NCBI GenBank assembly: GCA_013361525.1
Contig: JABFXY010000019.1
Coordinates: forward strand, 124,001 to 188,000
Reading direction: 5' to 3'
Length of the DNA: 64,000 bases
Origin: Polyangiaceae bacterium
GTDB lineage: Bacteria > Myxococcota_A > Polyangia > Polyangiales > Polyangiaceae
Both the position numbers and the translations under genes were made by a program. Shown piece by piece: positions 33,760-41,834 of this stretch; position 1 is the stretch's first letter, and each line of letters starts with the position of its first letter. The notes below the pieces were generated by a model. It saw nothing but the letters and a program-made list of their open reading frames with translations. It was not told the DNA's origin and did not search any database.

Positions 33760-34401
33760 ATGCCCACGCCGAACGCGCTCCGGAGCGTGAACGCGCCCAG
33801 CGCGGCGGGCGGAGTCATACCGGTTGCCGCGACGCGAGGCTCGAGGTCGACCACACCTCCCAAAACCTTCGACGACCTTTACGACGACCACGTCGACCTG
33901 GTCTGGCGCGCGCTGCGTCGCTTCGGCGTGTCCGAGCCCGGCCTCGAGGATGCGGTCCAAGAGGTCTTCATCGTCGCGTTCAAAAAGCTCGATACGTTCG
34001 AGGGAAAGAGCGCGCTCTCCACCTGGCTGTACGGCATCGCGGCGTACGTCGCGCGCAACGTTCGACGCTCGCAGCGCCGGCGCCCCGAGACACCGACGGA
34101 AGACGCAGGCCTTCATCTCACCTCGGCGAGCGACAGCCCCGAGGACGAGGTCGGAGCAGCGGAGGCGCTCCGTGTCCTGCACGCGCTCCTCGACGAGCTC
34201 GACGACGACAAGCGTGAAGTGTTCGTTCTCGCGGAGCTCGAAGGACTGACCGCGCCGGAGATCTCGACCTCTCTCGGCGTGAACGTGAACACGATCTACG
34301 CCCGGCTCCGCGCGGCCCGCGCCGCGTTCGAGCAGGCGGTTGTGCGACGGCGCGCGAAGGACGCGCGACAGCTTCAGAAAGGCGGCTTGCCATGCCGATG
34401 A
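33760..34401 (+). CDS. ECF-type RNA polymerase sigma factor
   Basis: The protein has 213 residues. Region 2 runs through LYDDHVDLVWRALRRFG, GLEDAVQEVFIVAFKKLDTF and SALSTWLYGIAAYVARN (the -10 contacting part). Region 4 is LPLDDDKREVFVLAELEGLT-like here (DELDDDKREVFVLAELEGL), TAPEISTSLGVNVNTIYARL, with the helix-turn-helix for the -35 element. There is no region 1 or 3, as expected for ECF factors. The start at 33760 gives an N-terminal extension of 40 Pro/Ser-rich residues; a later start is possible. The next gene overlaps its end by 10 bp and encodes a one-TM protein that may regulate it. Confidence 0.92.
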   Translation: MPTPNALRSVNAPSAAGGVIPVAATRGSRSTTPPKTFDDLYDDHVDLVWRALRRFGVSEPGLEDAVQEVFIVAFKKLDTFEGKSALSTWLYGIAAYVARNVRRSQRRRPETPTEDAGLHLTSASDSPEDEVGAAEALRVLHALLDELDDDKREVFVLAELEGLTAPEISTSLGVNVNTIYARLRAARAAFEQAVVRRRAKDARQLQKGGLPCR

Positions 34402-35192
34402 GTCCCGAGGCCCAAGCGCTGCTGAAGGCGGCGCGAAAACATCCGGACCGTCCGTCGGACGAGGCGCGGACGAGGATGCGGCGCAACGTGATGCGCGCAG
34501 TGTCGGCCGGCGCCGGCGCCGTGGGAGCGACGACGGCCGGGACGGCCGCGGCGCAAACGCTCTTCGCGAAGATCGCAGGCGGAGCGCTCGTCGTCGCCGC
34601 GCTGGGCGGCGTCGTGGTGGGCGGGCGCGCGCTCTTCTCTTCGTCGGAGTCGTCGGTCGATCCGAAAAACGCGCCCGCGAGCACGAGCACGAGCACGACG
34701 GTCGTAGGCACCTCTCGAGAAACTTCGGAAGCCCTCGGTTCGACATCCACGGCGGCCAACCTCGATCCCACGTCCGACCGTGTCGTCGCGAGCTCCGCAC
34801 TGCGCACGACCGCCACGCCGAGCGCTTCGAGCGTCGCGTCTTCGCCGCGCATCGCGACGGCGCCGTCGAAACCCGCGGAGGCGAACATCACGTCGGACGC
34901 CGCGTCTGCTCCGGCCGTCGAGTCCGTCGACGTTTTGAAAGAGGAGGCAGCGCTCCTCGCGTCCGCGCAGTCTGCGCTCGGCAAAGGCCAGGCGGCGCGC
35001 GCGCTCGAGCTCACGAACGAGCACGAGACGAGATTTCCGAAGGGCGCGCTCTCGTTCGAGCGCCGCGCGGTTCACGCGATGGCCTTGTGTGCGCTCGGTC
35101 GTGGAACCGAAGGCCGCCGCGAGGCGCAAGCCATCGTCGATCGCGCGCCCGGCACGCCGCTCGCCGAGCGCGTTTCCGCAGCGTGCCCGTAG
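34392..35192 (+). CDS. Single-pass membrane protein, putative anti-sigma regulator
   Basis: The protein has 266 residues and overlaps the sigma gene by 10 bp, so it is probably coupled. Residues 1-55 are charged and helical (SPEAQALLKAARKHPDRPSD), a place where a sigma-binding segment could lie. A membrane segment lies at about 58-78 (IAGGALVVAALGGVVVGGRA). The external part is a long Ser/Thr/Ala linker, then a small TPR-like helical end (EEAALLASAQSALGKGQAAR, RAVHAMALCALGRGTEGRRE). No zinc-binding HxxxCxxC motif is present, so it is not a classic ZAS anti-sigma factor. The role is inferred only from position and topology. Confidence 0.72.
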   Translation: MPMSPEAQALLKAARKHPDRPSDEARTRMRRNVMRAVSAGAGAVGATTAGTAAAQTLFAKIAGGALVVAALGGVVVGGRALFSSSESSVDPKNAPASTSTSTTVVGTSRETSEALGSTSTAANLDPTSDRVVASSALRTTATPSASSVASSPRIATAPSKPAEANITSDAASAPAVESVDVLKEEAALLASAQSALGKGQAARALELTNEHETRFPKGALSFERRAVHAMALCALGRGTEGRREAQAIVDRAPGTPLAERVSAACP

Positions 35193-35335
35193 CCCGGTCC
35201 GCGCGCGTTCGAATCCGACACGGACGCGCTCGAGCCCGGACACACACTGGACATCACGCGACGAAAACGGGCGCGAAACGCCGTCGTCGCCGCCGACTTC
35301 AGCTCGCTTCCACCTAATCTGGAGGGTCTACCGTC

Positions 35336-36139
35336 ATGGCTCTATCACTCCGCTCTCGAAGGATGCTCGCTCTCTTCGCGCTCGTGACGCCCGTCCTCGC
35401 CGGCGCCAAAGACGAAGGCTGCGGCGGCGACGTCACGGTGGGCAGCGACGACGGTTGTGAGGTCGACGGCGTGGTCCACGACTACGGGTCGAACTTCCCC
35501 TCGAGCGACGGTTGCAACACCTGCTCCTGCACCGAAGAAGGCGTCGCCTGCACGGAGATGGCGTGCGCGTGCGATCCCGAGCTCGTGTGTGATCTCGCGA
35601 TCACCTGCTTCGACGGCCTCGAATACCCGACTGGCTGCGGCCCTGCGAACTGCGACGAGCCCATCGGCGAGTGCAGCTCGGGCTGCGACCCGACGCTCAT
35701 TTGCGGCGACGCGCTGACCTGCTTCGGCGACTTGCTCTACCCGACGACGTGCGGCCCCGCGAACTGCGACGAGCCCATCGGCAAATGTGGACCGACTTGC
35801 GATCCGAACCTCGGCTGCGGCGAAGCGGAGACTTGTTTCGGTGACTTGCTCTACCCGACGACGTGCGGCCCCGCGAACTGCGACGAGCCCATCGGCGAGT
35901 GCAGCTCGGGCTGCGACCCGACGCTCATCTGCGGGGACGCAGTGACATGCTTCGGTGACTTGCTCTACCCGACGACGTGCGGGCCCGCGAACTGCGAGGA
36001 GCCGATCGGCGAGTGCTCCGCGACGTGCGACCCCACGCTCACCTGCGACACCGCCATTACGTGCTTCGGTGATTTGCTCTACCCGACCGGCTGCGGCCCC
36101 GCGAACTGCGACGAGCCAATCGGCCCCTGCGGCGAGTAG
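35336..36139 (+). CDS. Exported Cys-rich five-repeat protein
   Basis: The protein has 267 residues with a signal peptide (MLALFALVTPVLAGA). Residues 40-77 resemble a von Willebrand C-type module (DGVVHDYGSNFPSSDGCNTC then CSCTEEGVACTEMAC). From residue 79 five almost identical 38-residue units follow, each with the layout CDPxLxC, xxTCFxDxLYPT, CGPANCDEPIG, C. With six Cys per unit, this gives about 30 regularly placed cysteines. A stiff disulfide-bonded surface rod, spacer or metal-binding protein is plausible. No TM segment or C-terminal anchor is visible, so it is secreted or periplasmic. ATG 35336 is preceded by GGAGG at 11 bases. Confidence 0.87.
   Translation: MALSLRSRRMLALFALVTPVLAGAKDEGCGGDVTVGSDDGCEVDGVVHDYGSNFPSSDGCNTCSCTEEGVACTEMACACDPELVCDLAITCFDGLEYPTGCGPANCDEPIGECSSGCDPTLICGDALTCFGDLLYPTTCGPANCDEPIGKCGPTCDPNLGCGEAETCFGDLLYPTTCGPANCDEPIGECSSGCDPTLICGDAVTCFGDLLYPTTCGPANCEEPIGECSATCDPTLTCDTAITCFGDLLYPTGCGPANCDEPIGPCGE
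35570..36139 (+). repeat. Five tandem 114-bp coding repeats
   Basis: Units begin at 35570, 35684, 35798, 35912 and 36026 and encode the 38-residue Cys-rich module of the gene above. Units 2-4 are more alike at DNA level (the stretch encoding the FGDLLYPTTCGPANC block is nearly invariant) than units 1 and 5, suggesting recent duplication or gene conversion. Confidence 0.85.
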
Positions 36140-36159
36140 CTCTCGGCTACAAAAGGCGG

Positions 36160-36255
36160 AACCGCAAAGCCACGAAGGGCAGAGAGCGTGCGCGAAGCGG
36201 ATTGGAAAATACCTCTTCTTTGCGCCCTTTTTCTGCCCTTTGCGTCTTTGCGGTT
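36160..36255. repeat. Inverted repeat between convergent genes, possible bidirectional terminator
   Basis: Arms 36160-36182 and 36233-36255 are 23 bases long and complementary at 20 positions, separated by 50 bases that include TTTGCGCCCTTTTTCTGCCC. The arms contain CCGCAAAG and AAGGGCAG, a pattern that resembles dispersed CGCAAAG/CACGAAG-type repeats found in some bacterial genomes. It sits between genes that end towards each other (36139 and 36273), so it could end both transcripts. Confidence 0.6.
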
Positions 36256-36272
36256 TGTCTCTTCTCGGTCGC

Positions 36273-37169
36273 TTATTGGCAATCGGAGAATTGCTCGACC
36301 ATGCCGCCGGGCTTCTTCTGATCGAAGGTGCCCTCGAGGAGCGGCGGGTTCCAAAAGACGTCGTCCTTGTAGTTCCAGAGGACGTCGTCTTTGGTCTCCT
36401 TCACGACGAAGCGGATCGTGTGCGGTAGCTCGGCGTTGCACTCCGGCCCGCTCGGCGGAACGTCGGGATCGATGCCGTCCTCGTCCACGATCGGCGCGGA
36501 AGTCTTCCGCGGTTTGTGATCATCGAGCTCGACGTCGTAGAGGTCGTTGCCGCCCTGCTCGACGCGAACGCGGCGGAGCCGGAGGCGCTGCTCGGACCAC
36601 TTCTTGTCGAAGTCGTCGGGATGCACCTCGAGGTGGATCTCTTGCTTCGCCTGGTGTTTCGAGTCGACCCTGACGACGTAGTGATCGTCGTCCCACTGGA
36701 TGGTCGTCTGCCCGGCATCGTGGACGAGCACCGGCGGGAGCCCGCGCGCGACCGAGACGAGTGCGTGGGGCGGCACCTCGACCCGCGTAAAGCGAGCGAG
36801 ATTGCACTGCTTCGCCGGCCCGACGTAGAAGACCTTCTGCTCTTGGTCGTTGAACTTGAAGGTCTTGCCGTCGCTCGTCAGCGTGTAGAGCAGCGACATG
36901 ATCCCCGGGGTCACGACGTCGAAGCGGACGCTCTCCGGCGAGACGGCCGTGAGATCCACGTCCGTCTTCACGCGCCCCTTCTTCGTCACGAGATCGATCT
37001 TCGCCGTCCCGCGAACGCCGTACGCGCACTCGTACGACTTGTAGAGGCGATTGAGCGCGTCGTCCGCCGAAGGAAACTGCGAGGCCGGCGGCGGACCGCC
37101 GCAGGCAGCGGCGAGCACCGCGACGACCGCGGCGCTCGCACACGACCCACGCCGAGCCTCAGGATGCAC
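36273..37169 (-). CDS. LolB/DUF4292-like outer-membrane lipoprotein
   Basis: The protein has 298 residues from a GTG at 37169, which overlaps the end of the upstream gene by 11 bp. The signal peptide SAAVVAVLAAAC ends in a lipobox. The mature part has the look of LolA/LolB-fold lipoproteins: YGVRGTAKIDLVTKKGRVKT, PESVRFDVVTPG, SLLYTLTSDGKTFKFNDQEQ and a VLVHDAGQTTIQW strand. Such proteins carry lipoproteins or lipids to the outer membrane; the function here is inferred only from fold resemblance. The C-terminal 80 residues are charged and unassigned. The start choice depends on the overlap; the longer frame begins inside the neighbouring gene. Confidence 0.72.
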   Translation of the reverse strand: MHPEARRGSCASAAVVAVLAAACGGPPPASQFPSADDALNRLYKSYECAYGVRGTAKIDLVTKKGRVKTDVDLTAVSPESVRFDVVTPGIMSLLYTLTSDGKTFKFNDQEQKVFYVGPAKQCNLARFTRVEVPPHALVSVARGLPPVLVHDAGQTTIQWDDDHYVVRVDSKHQAKQEIHLEVHPDDFDKKWSEQRLRLRRVRVEQGGNDLYDVELDDHKPRKTSAPIVDEDGIDPDVPPSGPECNAELPHTIRFVVKETKDDVLWNYKDDVFWNPPLLEGTFDQKKPGGMVEQFSDCQ

Positions 37170-38964
37170 GGAGCGCCTCGAGCAGATCGACGTCGGGGAC
37201 AGCAATCGGCATTCGAGCGCGGAGAACGGCGACGTCGTGCTCTTCGCAGAGACGCGCGAGCGCATAACCATCGGTGAGGCTGATCGGCGCGGCGCCGACG
37301 GAAGCCGCTTCGTCGCGCGCCCCCGAGAGCACCTGGCCGCTCGTGATGATCCAGCCCATCGTGGCGGGACCGTAGTGGTGGAGCGCGCCGCGGAGCTCCG
37401 TCACGCGCTCGCGACCGATCTCGCGGCCGTCGCGACGGATGACGATCGCCAGGCGAACCTCGTCGCCCGCGGCGCGCGTCACGGCGGTGAAGTGCGCTTC
37501 ATAGCCGGGGACGCCGGCGCGCCGCATCGCGCGGAGCTGCGTCACGCCTGCCCGCTCGAGGACGAGCGCGCAGAGCTCGACGAAGGCGTGGCCCGGCAGC
37601 TCCGAGACCTTCTTGGCGAGCGTGCGGCGCGCCGCATCCCGGTAGCGCTCGATCGCCGCGATCGCGTCGGCTTCTGCCTGCGCGAGCTCGGGCGAAAGAA
37701 CCCAATCGGTGAGACCGACGCGGCCGCCTGCGAAGCGGAAACGCGGCCGTTGTCCGGCGACGACACGGCGGTGGTTGTCCGCGCGCACGGCGGCCGCGAC
37801 GAGCGACTGCGCGAGCTGCGACTCCCCACCGAGCTTGCCGCGGCGCTGGGCCGTCTCGGCGACCTGGCGGAGCGAAACCGGACCGAGGTTGCGATCGAAC
37901 GTGGTGAGGACCTGCGCCACCGAGTCTGCGAGATCGCGACCGGCGAGATCGTCGAGGTTCGGGCTGCCTTCACCGAACACATCGAGGATCTGCGAACGCT
38001 GCTCGCCGCGCTCGCGGTGATCGCCGCGGTCTCCGCGGTCACCACGATCGCCTCGCTCGCCGCGCTCCCCGCGCTCACGGTATTCACCGCGCTCGCGGCC
38101 GCCCTGGGCCTGCTGACCCCAACCGCCACCCTCGCCGCGCTCTTGGCGCTGACCCTGATCTTGCCGCTGCCCCTGAGGCTGGCCACCGCCGCCCTCGACG
38201 GGCGTCGCCGTGTAGGACGGCAGGGCTGCATCACCCGCAGCACCGCGACCACGACGGCGGCGACGGCGGCGGCGGCGACCATCCTGGCCCTCGCCTGCCT
38301 TCGCGTCATCACCGCCACCGAGGATCGGCTGATCGTCGTCCTCTTCCTCGTCGAACATCTCGGCCGCGCCGGCGACCAGCTCGGCGCGCATGCGCTCTTC
38401 CGGTGCGGGCGGCTCTTCTTCCTCTTCCTCGCGGACGGCACGGCCCGGAGCGGGGCGTTGCTTCGCGGCCTGCGGTGCGGAGCGAGCCGGCTCGGGCGCG
38501 AGGATCAGCACCTCGTCGTCGTCGGCTTCGGCGCCTTCCGCGGCGATCTCGACCACGTCCTCCGAGGACGTGGCGCCCTCCTCTTCGGATACGGGCTCCG
38601 TCTCGGGCTCGGCCTCGACTTCGACTTCTTCTTCGGACTCGACCTCGTCGGTCGCGACCGCGGCCACCTCGGCCGACTCGGCCGCGGCGCGACCGCGCTT
38701 GCCACGCCGGCCGTCCGTACCCGACTTGATGGTCCGCTCGTCCCACTCGCGAAGCGCGAAGACGCCCGGCTTGACGCGAACGAGCGGGCAATCCGGCGCG
38801 TCTTTCTTCATCAGCGCCGCGAGGCGCGCGCCCATGGTCACCTCGGGGCTCTTGCCCACGTGGCTGAGCAGGTTCTTGTCGATCGCGTAATCGGTGATCT
38901 CTTTGTAGTGCAGCGGGCGGCCGACCTGGCGAAGCACCTCGACTGCAGCATCCGTAAACGTCAT
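37159..38964 (-). CDS. HARE-HTH domain protein with Mrr-like C-terminal domain
   Basis: The protein has 601 residues from the ATG at 38964 (GAGGA upstream). Residues 1-75 match the HARE-HTH (HB1/ASXL/restriction HTH) domain: TFTDAAVEVLRQVGRPLHYK, EITDYAIDKNLLSH, PGVFALREW. Residues 80-330 are a long low-complexity linker, first strongly acidic (runs of Glu/Asp), then Arg-rich (RRRRRRRRRGRG) and RG/ERG repeats. The C-terminal 150 residues resemble the Mrr restriction-endonuclease fold (GHAFVELCALVLERAGV, ATMGWIITSGQVLSGARDEA, PISLTDGYALARL), but the expected D...QxK core reads LAIVIRRDG, so it is probably not a normal nuclease. HARE-HTH fusions to REase domains are known in bacteria. Confidence 0.85.
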   Translation of the reverse strand: MTFTDAAVEVLRQVGRPLHYKEITDYAIDKNLLSHVGKSPEVTMGARLAALMKKDAPDCPLVRVKPGVFALREWDERTIKSGTDGRRGKRGRAAAESAEVAAVATDEVESEEEVEVEAEPETEPVSEEEGATSSEDVVEIAAEGAEADDDEVLILAPEPARSAPQAAKQRPAPGRAVREEEEEEPPAPEERMRAELVAGAAEMFDEEEDDDQPILGGGDDAKAGEGQDGRRRRRRRRRGRGAAGDAALPSYTATPVEGGGGQPQGQRQDQGQRQERGEGGGWGQQAQGGRERGEYRERGERGERGDRGDRGDRGDHRERGEQRSQILDVFGEGSPNLDDLAGRDLADSVAQVLTTFDRNLGPVSLRQVAETAQRRGKLGGESQLAQSLVAAAVRADNHRRVVAGQRPRFRFAGGRVGLTDWVLSPELAQAEADAIAAIERYRDAARRTLAKKVSELPGHAFVELCALVLERAGVTQLRAMRRAGVPGYEAHFTAVTRAAGDEVRLAIVIRRDGREIGRERVTELRGALHHYGPATMGWIITSGQVLSGARDEAASVGAAPISLTDGYALARLCEEHDVAVLRARMPIAVPDVDLLEALRAS

Positions 38965-39340
38965 CTGGTCATCCTCTGGCGGGCGCCGCGATACGCGCTC
39001 GATATCGGGCCACAACGCGGGCCCCGCCTTGGTCATCGGCGCCTGAGGTGGTCCCTTTCACGCCGGCACATCGAGTTGCCTGGTGCGCGAAAGAAAGCCC
39101 CCTATGCGCGTTTCACACATCACTGCCGCCGACACGGCGGCTTACGGCACAGCAAACCCCGCCGAAGGCGGGTCGGAAGCCACCACCACCACCGAAGGGC
39201 GGGGCGGGTAGCGACAACACCGGGAAGCCTCCATCGCTCCCACGCGGCGTCGGACGCACCCTGACACACCTACCTTCGGGCCGTCAAGCCACTCTTCTGC
39301 GCCGGCAAGGGCTCGACAGGTGCTTCGAGGAGGCTACCCG
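38965..39340. other. Divergent intergenic region with two short hairpins
   Basis: No convincing gene was found in these 376 bases between the HARE-HTH gene and the kinase. Two small perfect hairpins are present: GCCGCC/GGCGGC at 39125-39141 and CCCCGCC/GGCGGG at 39158-39172. Promoters for both genes should lie here but none can be singled out. GAGGAGG (39328-39334) is the ribosome binding site of the kinase at 39341. Confidence 0.5.
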
Positions 39341-41824
39341 ATGATACCCTTGGGCCTTCGGATGGAAGCCGAGGGCCTGGTGGGGCGCACGCTGATTGGG
39401 CGCTTCCGCATCGACAAGATCCTCGGGCGCGGCGGGATGGCGACCGTTTACGCCGCGTTCGACCAGCAGCGGGCATCTCCGGTTGCGCTCAAGGTTTTGA
39501 AGCGCGAGCTGACGAGAGACTCGATGGTCCTTCGGCGTTTCGAACGCGAAGCGAAGGCCGCCTCGCACCTTCGTCATCCGAACGTCGTCGAGGTGCTCGA
39601 CTGGGGCGTCGACGGCGAAGAAGCGTTCATCTCGATGGAGCTCGCGCAGGGCACCGACCTCTTGAAGGCGCTCGCACGCCAGCGCCCGATGAAGCAGGTG
39701 CGCGCGGTGCTGGTTCTCGCGCAGGTTTGCGCGGCGCTCGCAGCGGCGCACTCGAAGGGCATCGTTCACCGCGATCTGAAGCCGGAGAACATCCTGCTCA
39801 TCGTCGACCCGACGGAGCCGGGAGGAGACCGCGCGAAGGTGCTCGACTTCGGGATCGCAAAGATCCTCGACATGTCGAAGGCGGGCGGCAGCTCGGACGA
39901 TCCACCGTCGTACGTGACCAAGACGGCGCTCACGCGCGTCGGCACCATCGTCGGAACGCCCGCGTACATGTCGCCGGAGCAGTGTCGTGGAGGCGAGATC
40001 GATGGGCGCAGCGATCTCTATGCGTGCGGCGTACTCCTCTATCAGCTCGTCACCGGCGAGCTGCCGTTTACGGGAGAGACGCCGCTGCACACGGCGATGC
40101 GCCATATCCACGCGCAGCCGCGCCCGCCCTCCGAGCTGCGGCGTGATCTGTCCCCCGCCCTCGAGCACGTCATCACGAAGGCCTTATCGAAGTGGCCGGG
40201 TGAGCGGCAGCAATCGGCTGATCAACTGCGAGAGGAGCTCCTCGCGACATTGCCGACGCTGCCCGATCGCGGCGACGTCGTCCTGCCGAGCGATACGGCA
40301 GCAGCAGCGCGCTCCGCACCACCGCCCGCACCCCGCGCCGAAACACGCAGCGCAGCGGGACGCGCCGACGCCGGGGTGAAGGCGGCGCCGGCGAAGGAAC
40401 CGGCGACCGCGAGCGGTTCGGCGCCGATCGAGGACGCGATCAGTCCGACGCGCATGCTCGTCGGCGGTGCGCTCGGGGCCACCCCGCTCCGCGCGGTGCG
40501 GCTCGGGCGTGCGAGCGACGATCGAGCGCCCGGCACCGACACCGTCGATCAGCCGGCGACGAGCGGCGCCGTCGCTTCGCTCGCACCTCAGACGACGCAA
40601 CCGGAAGCGGCGGCGAGCGTGGAAGAGAGCGCCGATGACGACGAGCCGCGGACCGCCGCCATGGAAATGTTCGTCGGCGATCAGGACGGCAGACCCGACG
40701 ACGCCGCCGCTTCCACGCAGGATCCGATCGTCACGCCGCGCGCGAACCCGCCGGTGATCGAGCCACGCGCCCCGATCGCCGCAGGTGTGGTCGAGGTGAA
40801 GACGGACCCGATGGAGCAACAGGCGCGCGCACCTGCCCCGCGGCCTCACGTTCCGACGCTCGTCGCGCAGACGGATCCACCGTCGACTGCGCCGGTCTCA
40901 CCGCGTGGTCGCGCGCCGCGAACGGATCCGCTCGCAGCGATGCGCGCCGGGGCGGCCGCGAGCTCGGCGCTCGCGGCTCAAATCGCGCCCCGTCCTCAGC
41001 CTGCGTTCTCGGCCGGTGCGATGGGCGTCGCTGCGCAAGCCATCGCGCGGCCGGCTCCGACGACGGATCGACCGGCGCGCCCCGCAAAGACGAAGGTCAC
41101 CGAGACCGGCCTCACGCCGACGATGCACAAGGAGACGCCGCTTCAAGTCGCGGCGCCGCTGCCGATCGAGGCGAGGAATCCGATGCCGATCGCAGCCGAG
41201 GTGCCCGACCCGAGCCTCGACGACGACGAGCCGGCGACGTACATCCGCGAGCCTCCTCCATCGACGGGCGGAAAGACGCTCGTGATGGACGAAACCAAGG
41301 CAAGGCAAGCGTCCGCGGGCGCCGTGACGCCCGGTATGCCGTCCCCCGGCCTCGGTCCGAGCGCGTACGACCACGTGCCGTATGCGCCGCAACAAGAAGC
41401 CGACTACCGCGGCTTGAAAGCGACGGCGCGCATCACCGACGACATCTCCGAACGCGCGACGCTCAACTACGCGCCGAACAACGATGTCCGACAGGCCGTC
41501 AAAGCGACCGTTCGCATGACGCCGCAGGACACGCCGCCTGCTGCGACGCCGAATCCGATGCTCGGGCGGCAACCGATGCCTGCCCCCGCCGCACGTGACG
41601 TCATGCACGTGCAGACCGGGTACCAGCAGCTCCAGCCCGGCGCTTGGAACGAGCCGACCGTCGTCAAGCGCAAGCTCCCCAACGCCCCGCCCGGCAACAC
41701 GAAGGATGGTTTCGTGTCGACGGTTCAGGGTCTGTCGGGGACGACCGGCTTGTTGATCGGCCTCGGCCTCGGCCTGGTCCTCGCGGCGATGTTCCTGATC
41801 GCGTTCTTGCTGTTCGTGCAGTGA
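39341..41824 (+). CDS. Membrane-anchored Ser/Thr protein kinase
   Basis: The protein has 827 residues; ATG 39341 has GAGGAGG at 6 bases. The kinase domain (residues 15-290) has all catalytic motifs: glycine loop GRGGMATVYAAF, VALKVLK, HRDLKPENILL near 145, DFGIAK and GTPAYMSPEQ. The central 480 residues are a low-complexity Ala/Pro/Thr linker holding repeated Thr sites (KATARITDDI, KATVRMTPQD, TYIREPPPST) that could be phosphorylated. A membrane segment (GLLIGLGLGLVLAAMFLIAF) lies at the very C-terminus, with only a few residues after it, so it anchors the kinase with no sensor outside. The activation signal is therefore probably cytoplasmic. It converges with alaS. Confidence 0.93.
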   Translation: MIPLGLRMEAEGLVGRTLIGRFRIDKILGRGGMATVYAAFDQQRASPVALKVLKRELTRDSMVLRRFEREAKAASHLRHPNVVEVLDWGVDGEEAFISMELAQGTDLLKALARQRPMKQVRAVLVLAQVCAALAAAHSKGIVHRDLKPENILLIVDPTEPGGDRAKVLDFGIAKILDMSKAGGSSDDPPSYVTKTALTRVGTIVGTPAYMSPEQCRGGEIDGRSDLYACGVLLYQLVTGELPFTGETPLHTAMRHIHAQPRPPSELRRDLSPALEHVITKALSKWPGERQQSADQLREELLATLPTLPDRGDVVLPSDTAAAARSAPPPAPRAETRSAAGRADAGVKAAPAKEPATASGSAPIEDAISPTRMLVGGALGATPLRAVRLGRASDDRAPGTDTVDQPATSGAVASLAPQTTQPEAAASVEESADDDEPRTAAMEMFVGDQDGRPDDAAASTQDPIVTPRANPPVIEPRAPIAAGVVEVKTDPMEQQARAPAPRPHVPTLVAQTDPPSTAPVSPRGRAPRTDPLAAMRAGAAASSALAAQIAPRPQPAFSAGAMGVAAQAIARPAPTTDRPARPAKTKVTETGLTPTMHKETPLQVAAPLPIEARNPMPIAAEVPDPSLDDDEPATYIREPPPSTGGKTLVMDETKARQASAGAVTPGMPSPGLGPSAYDHVPYAPQQEADYRGLKATARITDDISERATLNYAPNNDVRQAVKATVRMTPQDTPPAATPNPMLGRQPMPAPAARDVMHVQTGYQQLQPGAWNEPTVVKRKLPNAPPGNTKDGFVSTVQGLSGTTGLLIGLGLGLVLAAMFLIAFLLFVQ

Positions 41825-41834
41825 CGGCCGACCC

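Noticed and set aside
35205-35220. GTTCGAATCC resembling a tRNA T-loop
   Set aside because: Flanking bases do not pair as a T-stem and no acceptor or anticodon arm is found.
35570-36139. Regular 114-bp repeats as a CRISPR array
   Set aside because: Repeats are adjacent and in frame within a coding gene with no spacers; no cas gene is near.
36140-36428. Plus-strand frame after the Cys-rich gene
   Set aside because: It is the shadow of the LolB-like gene and the inverted repeat, with no ribosome binding site or homology.
38000-38230. Imperfect tandem DNA repeats in the HARE-HTH gene
   Set aside because: They encode the RG/ERG low-complexity linker and need no separate explanation.
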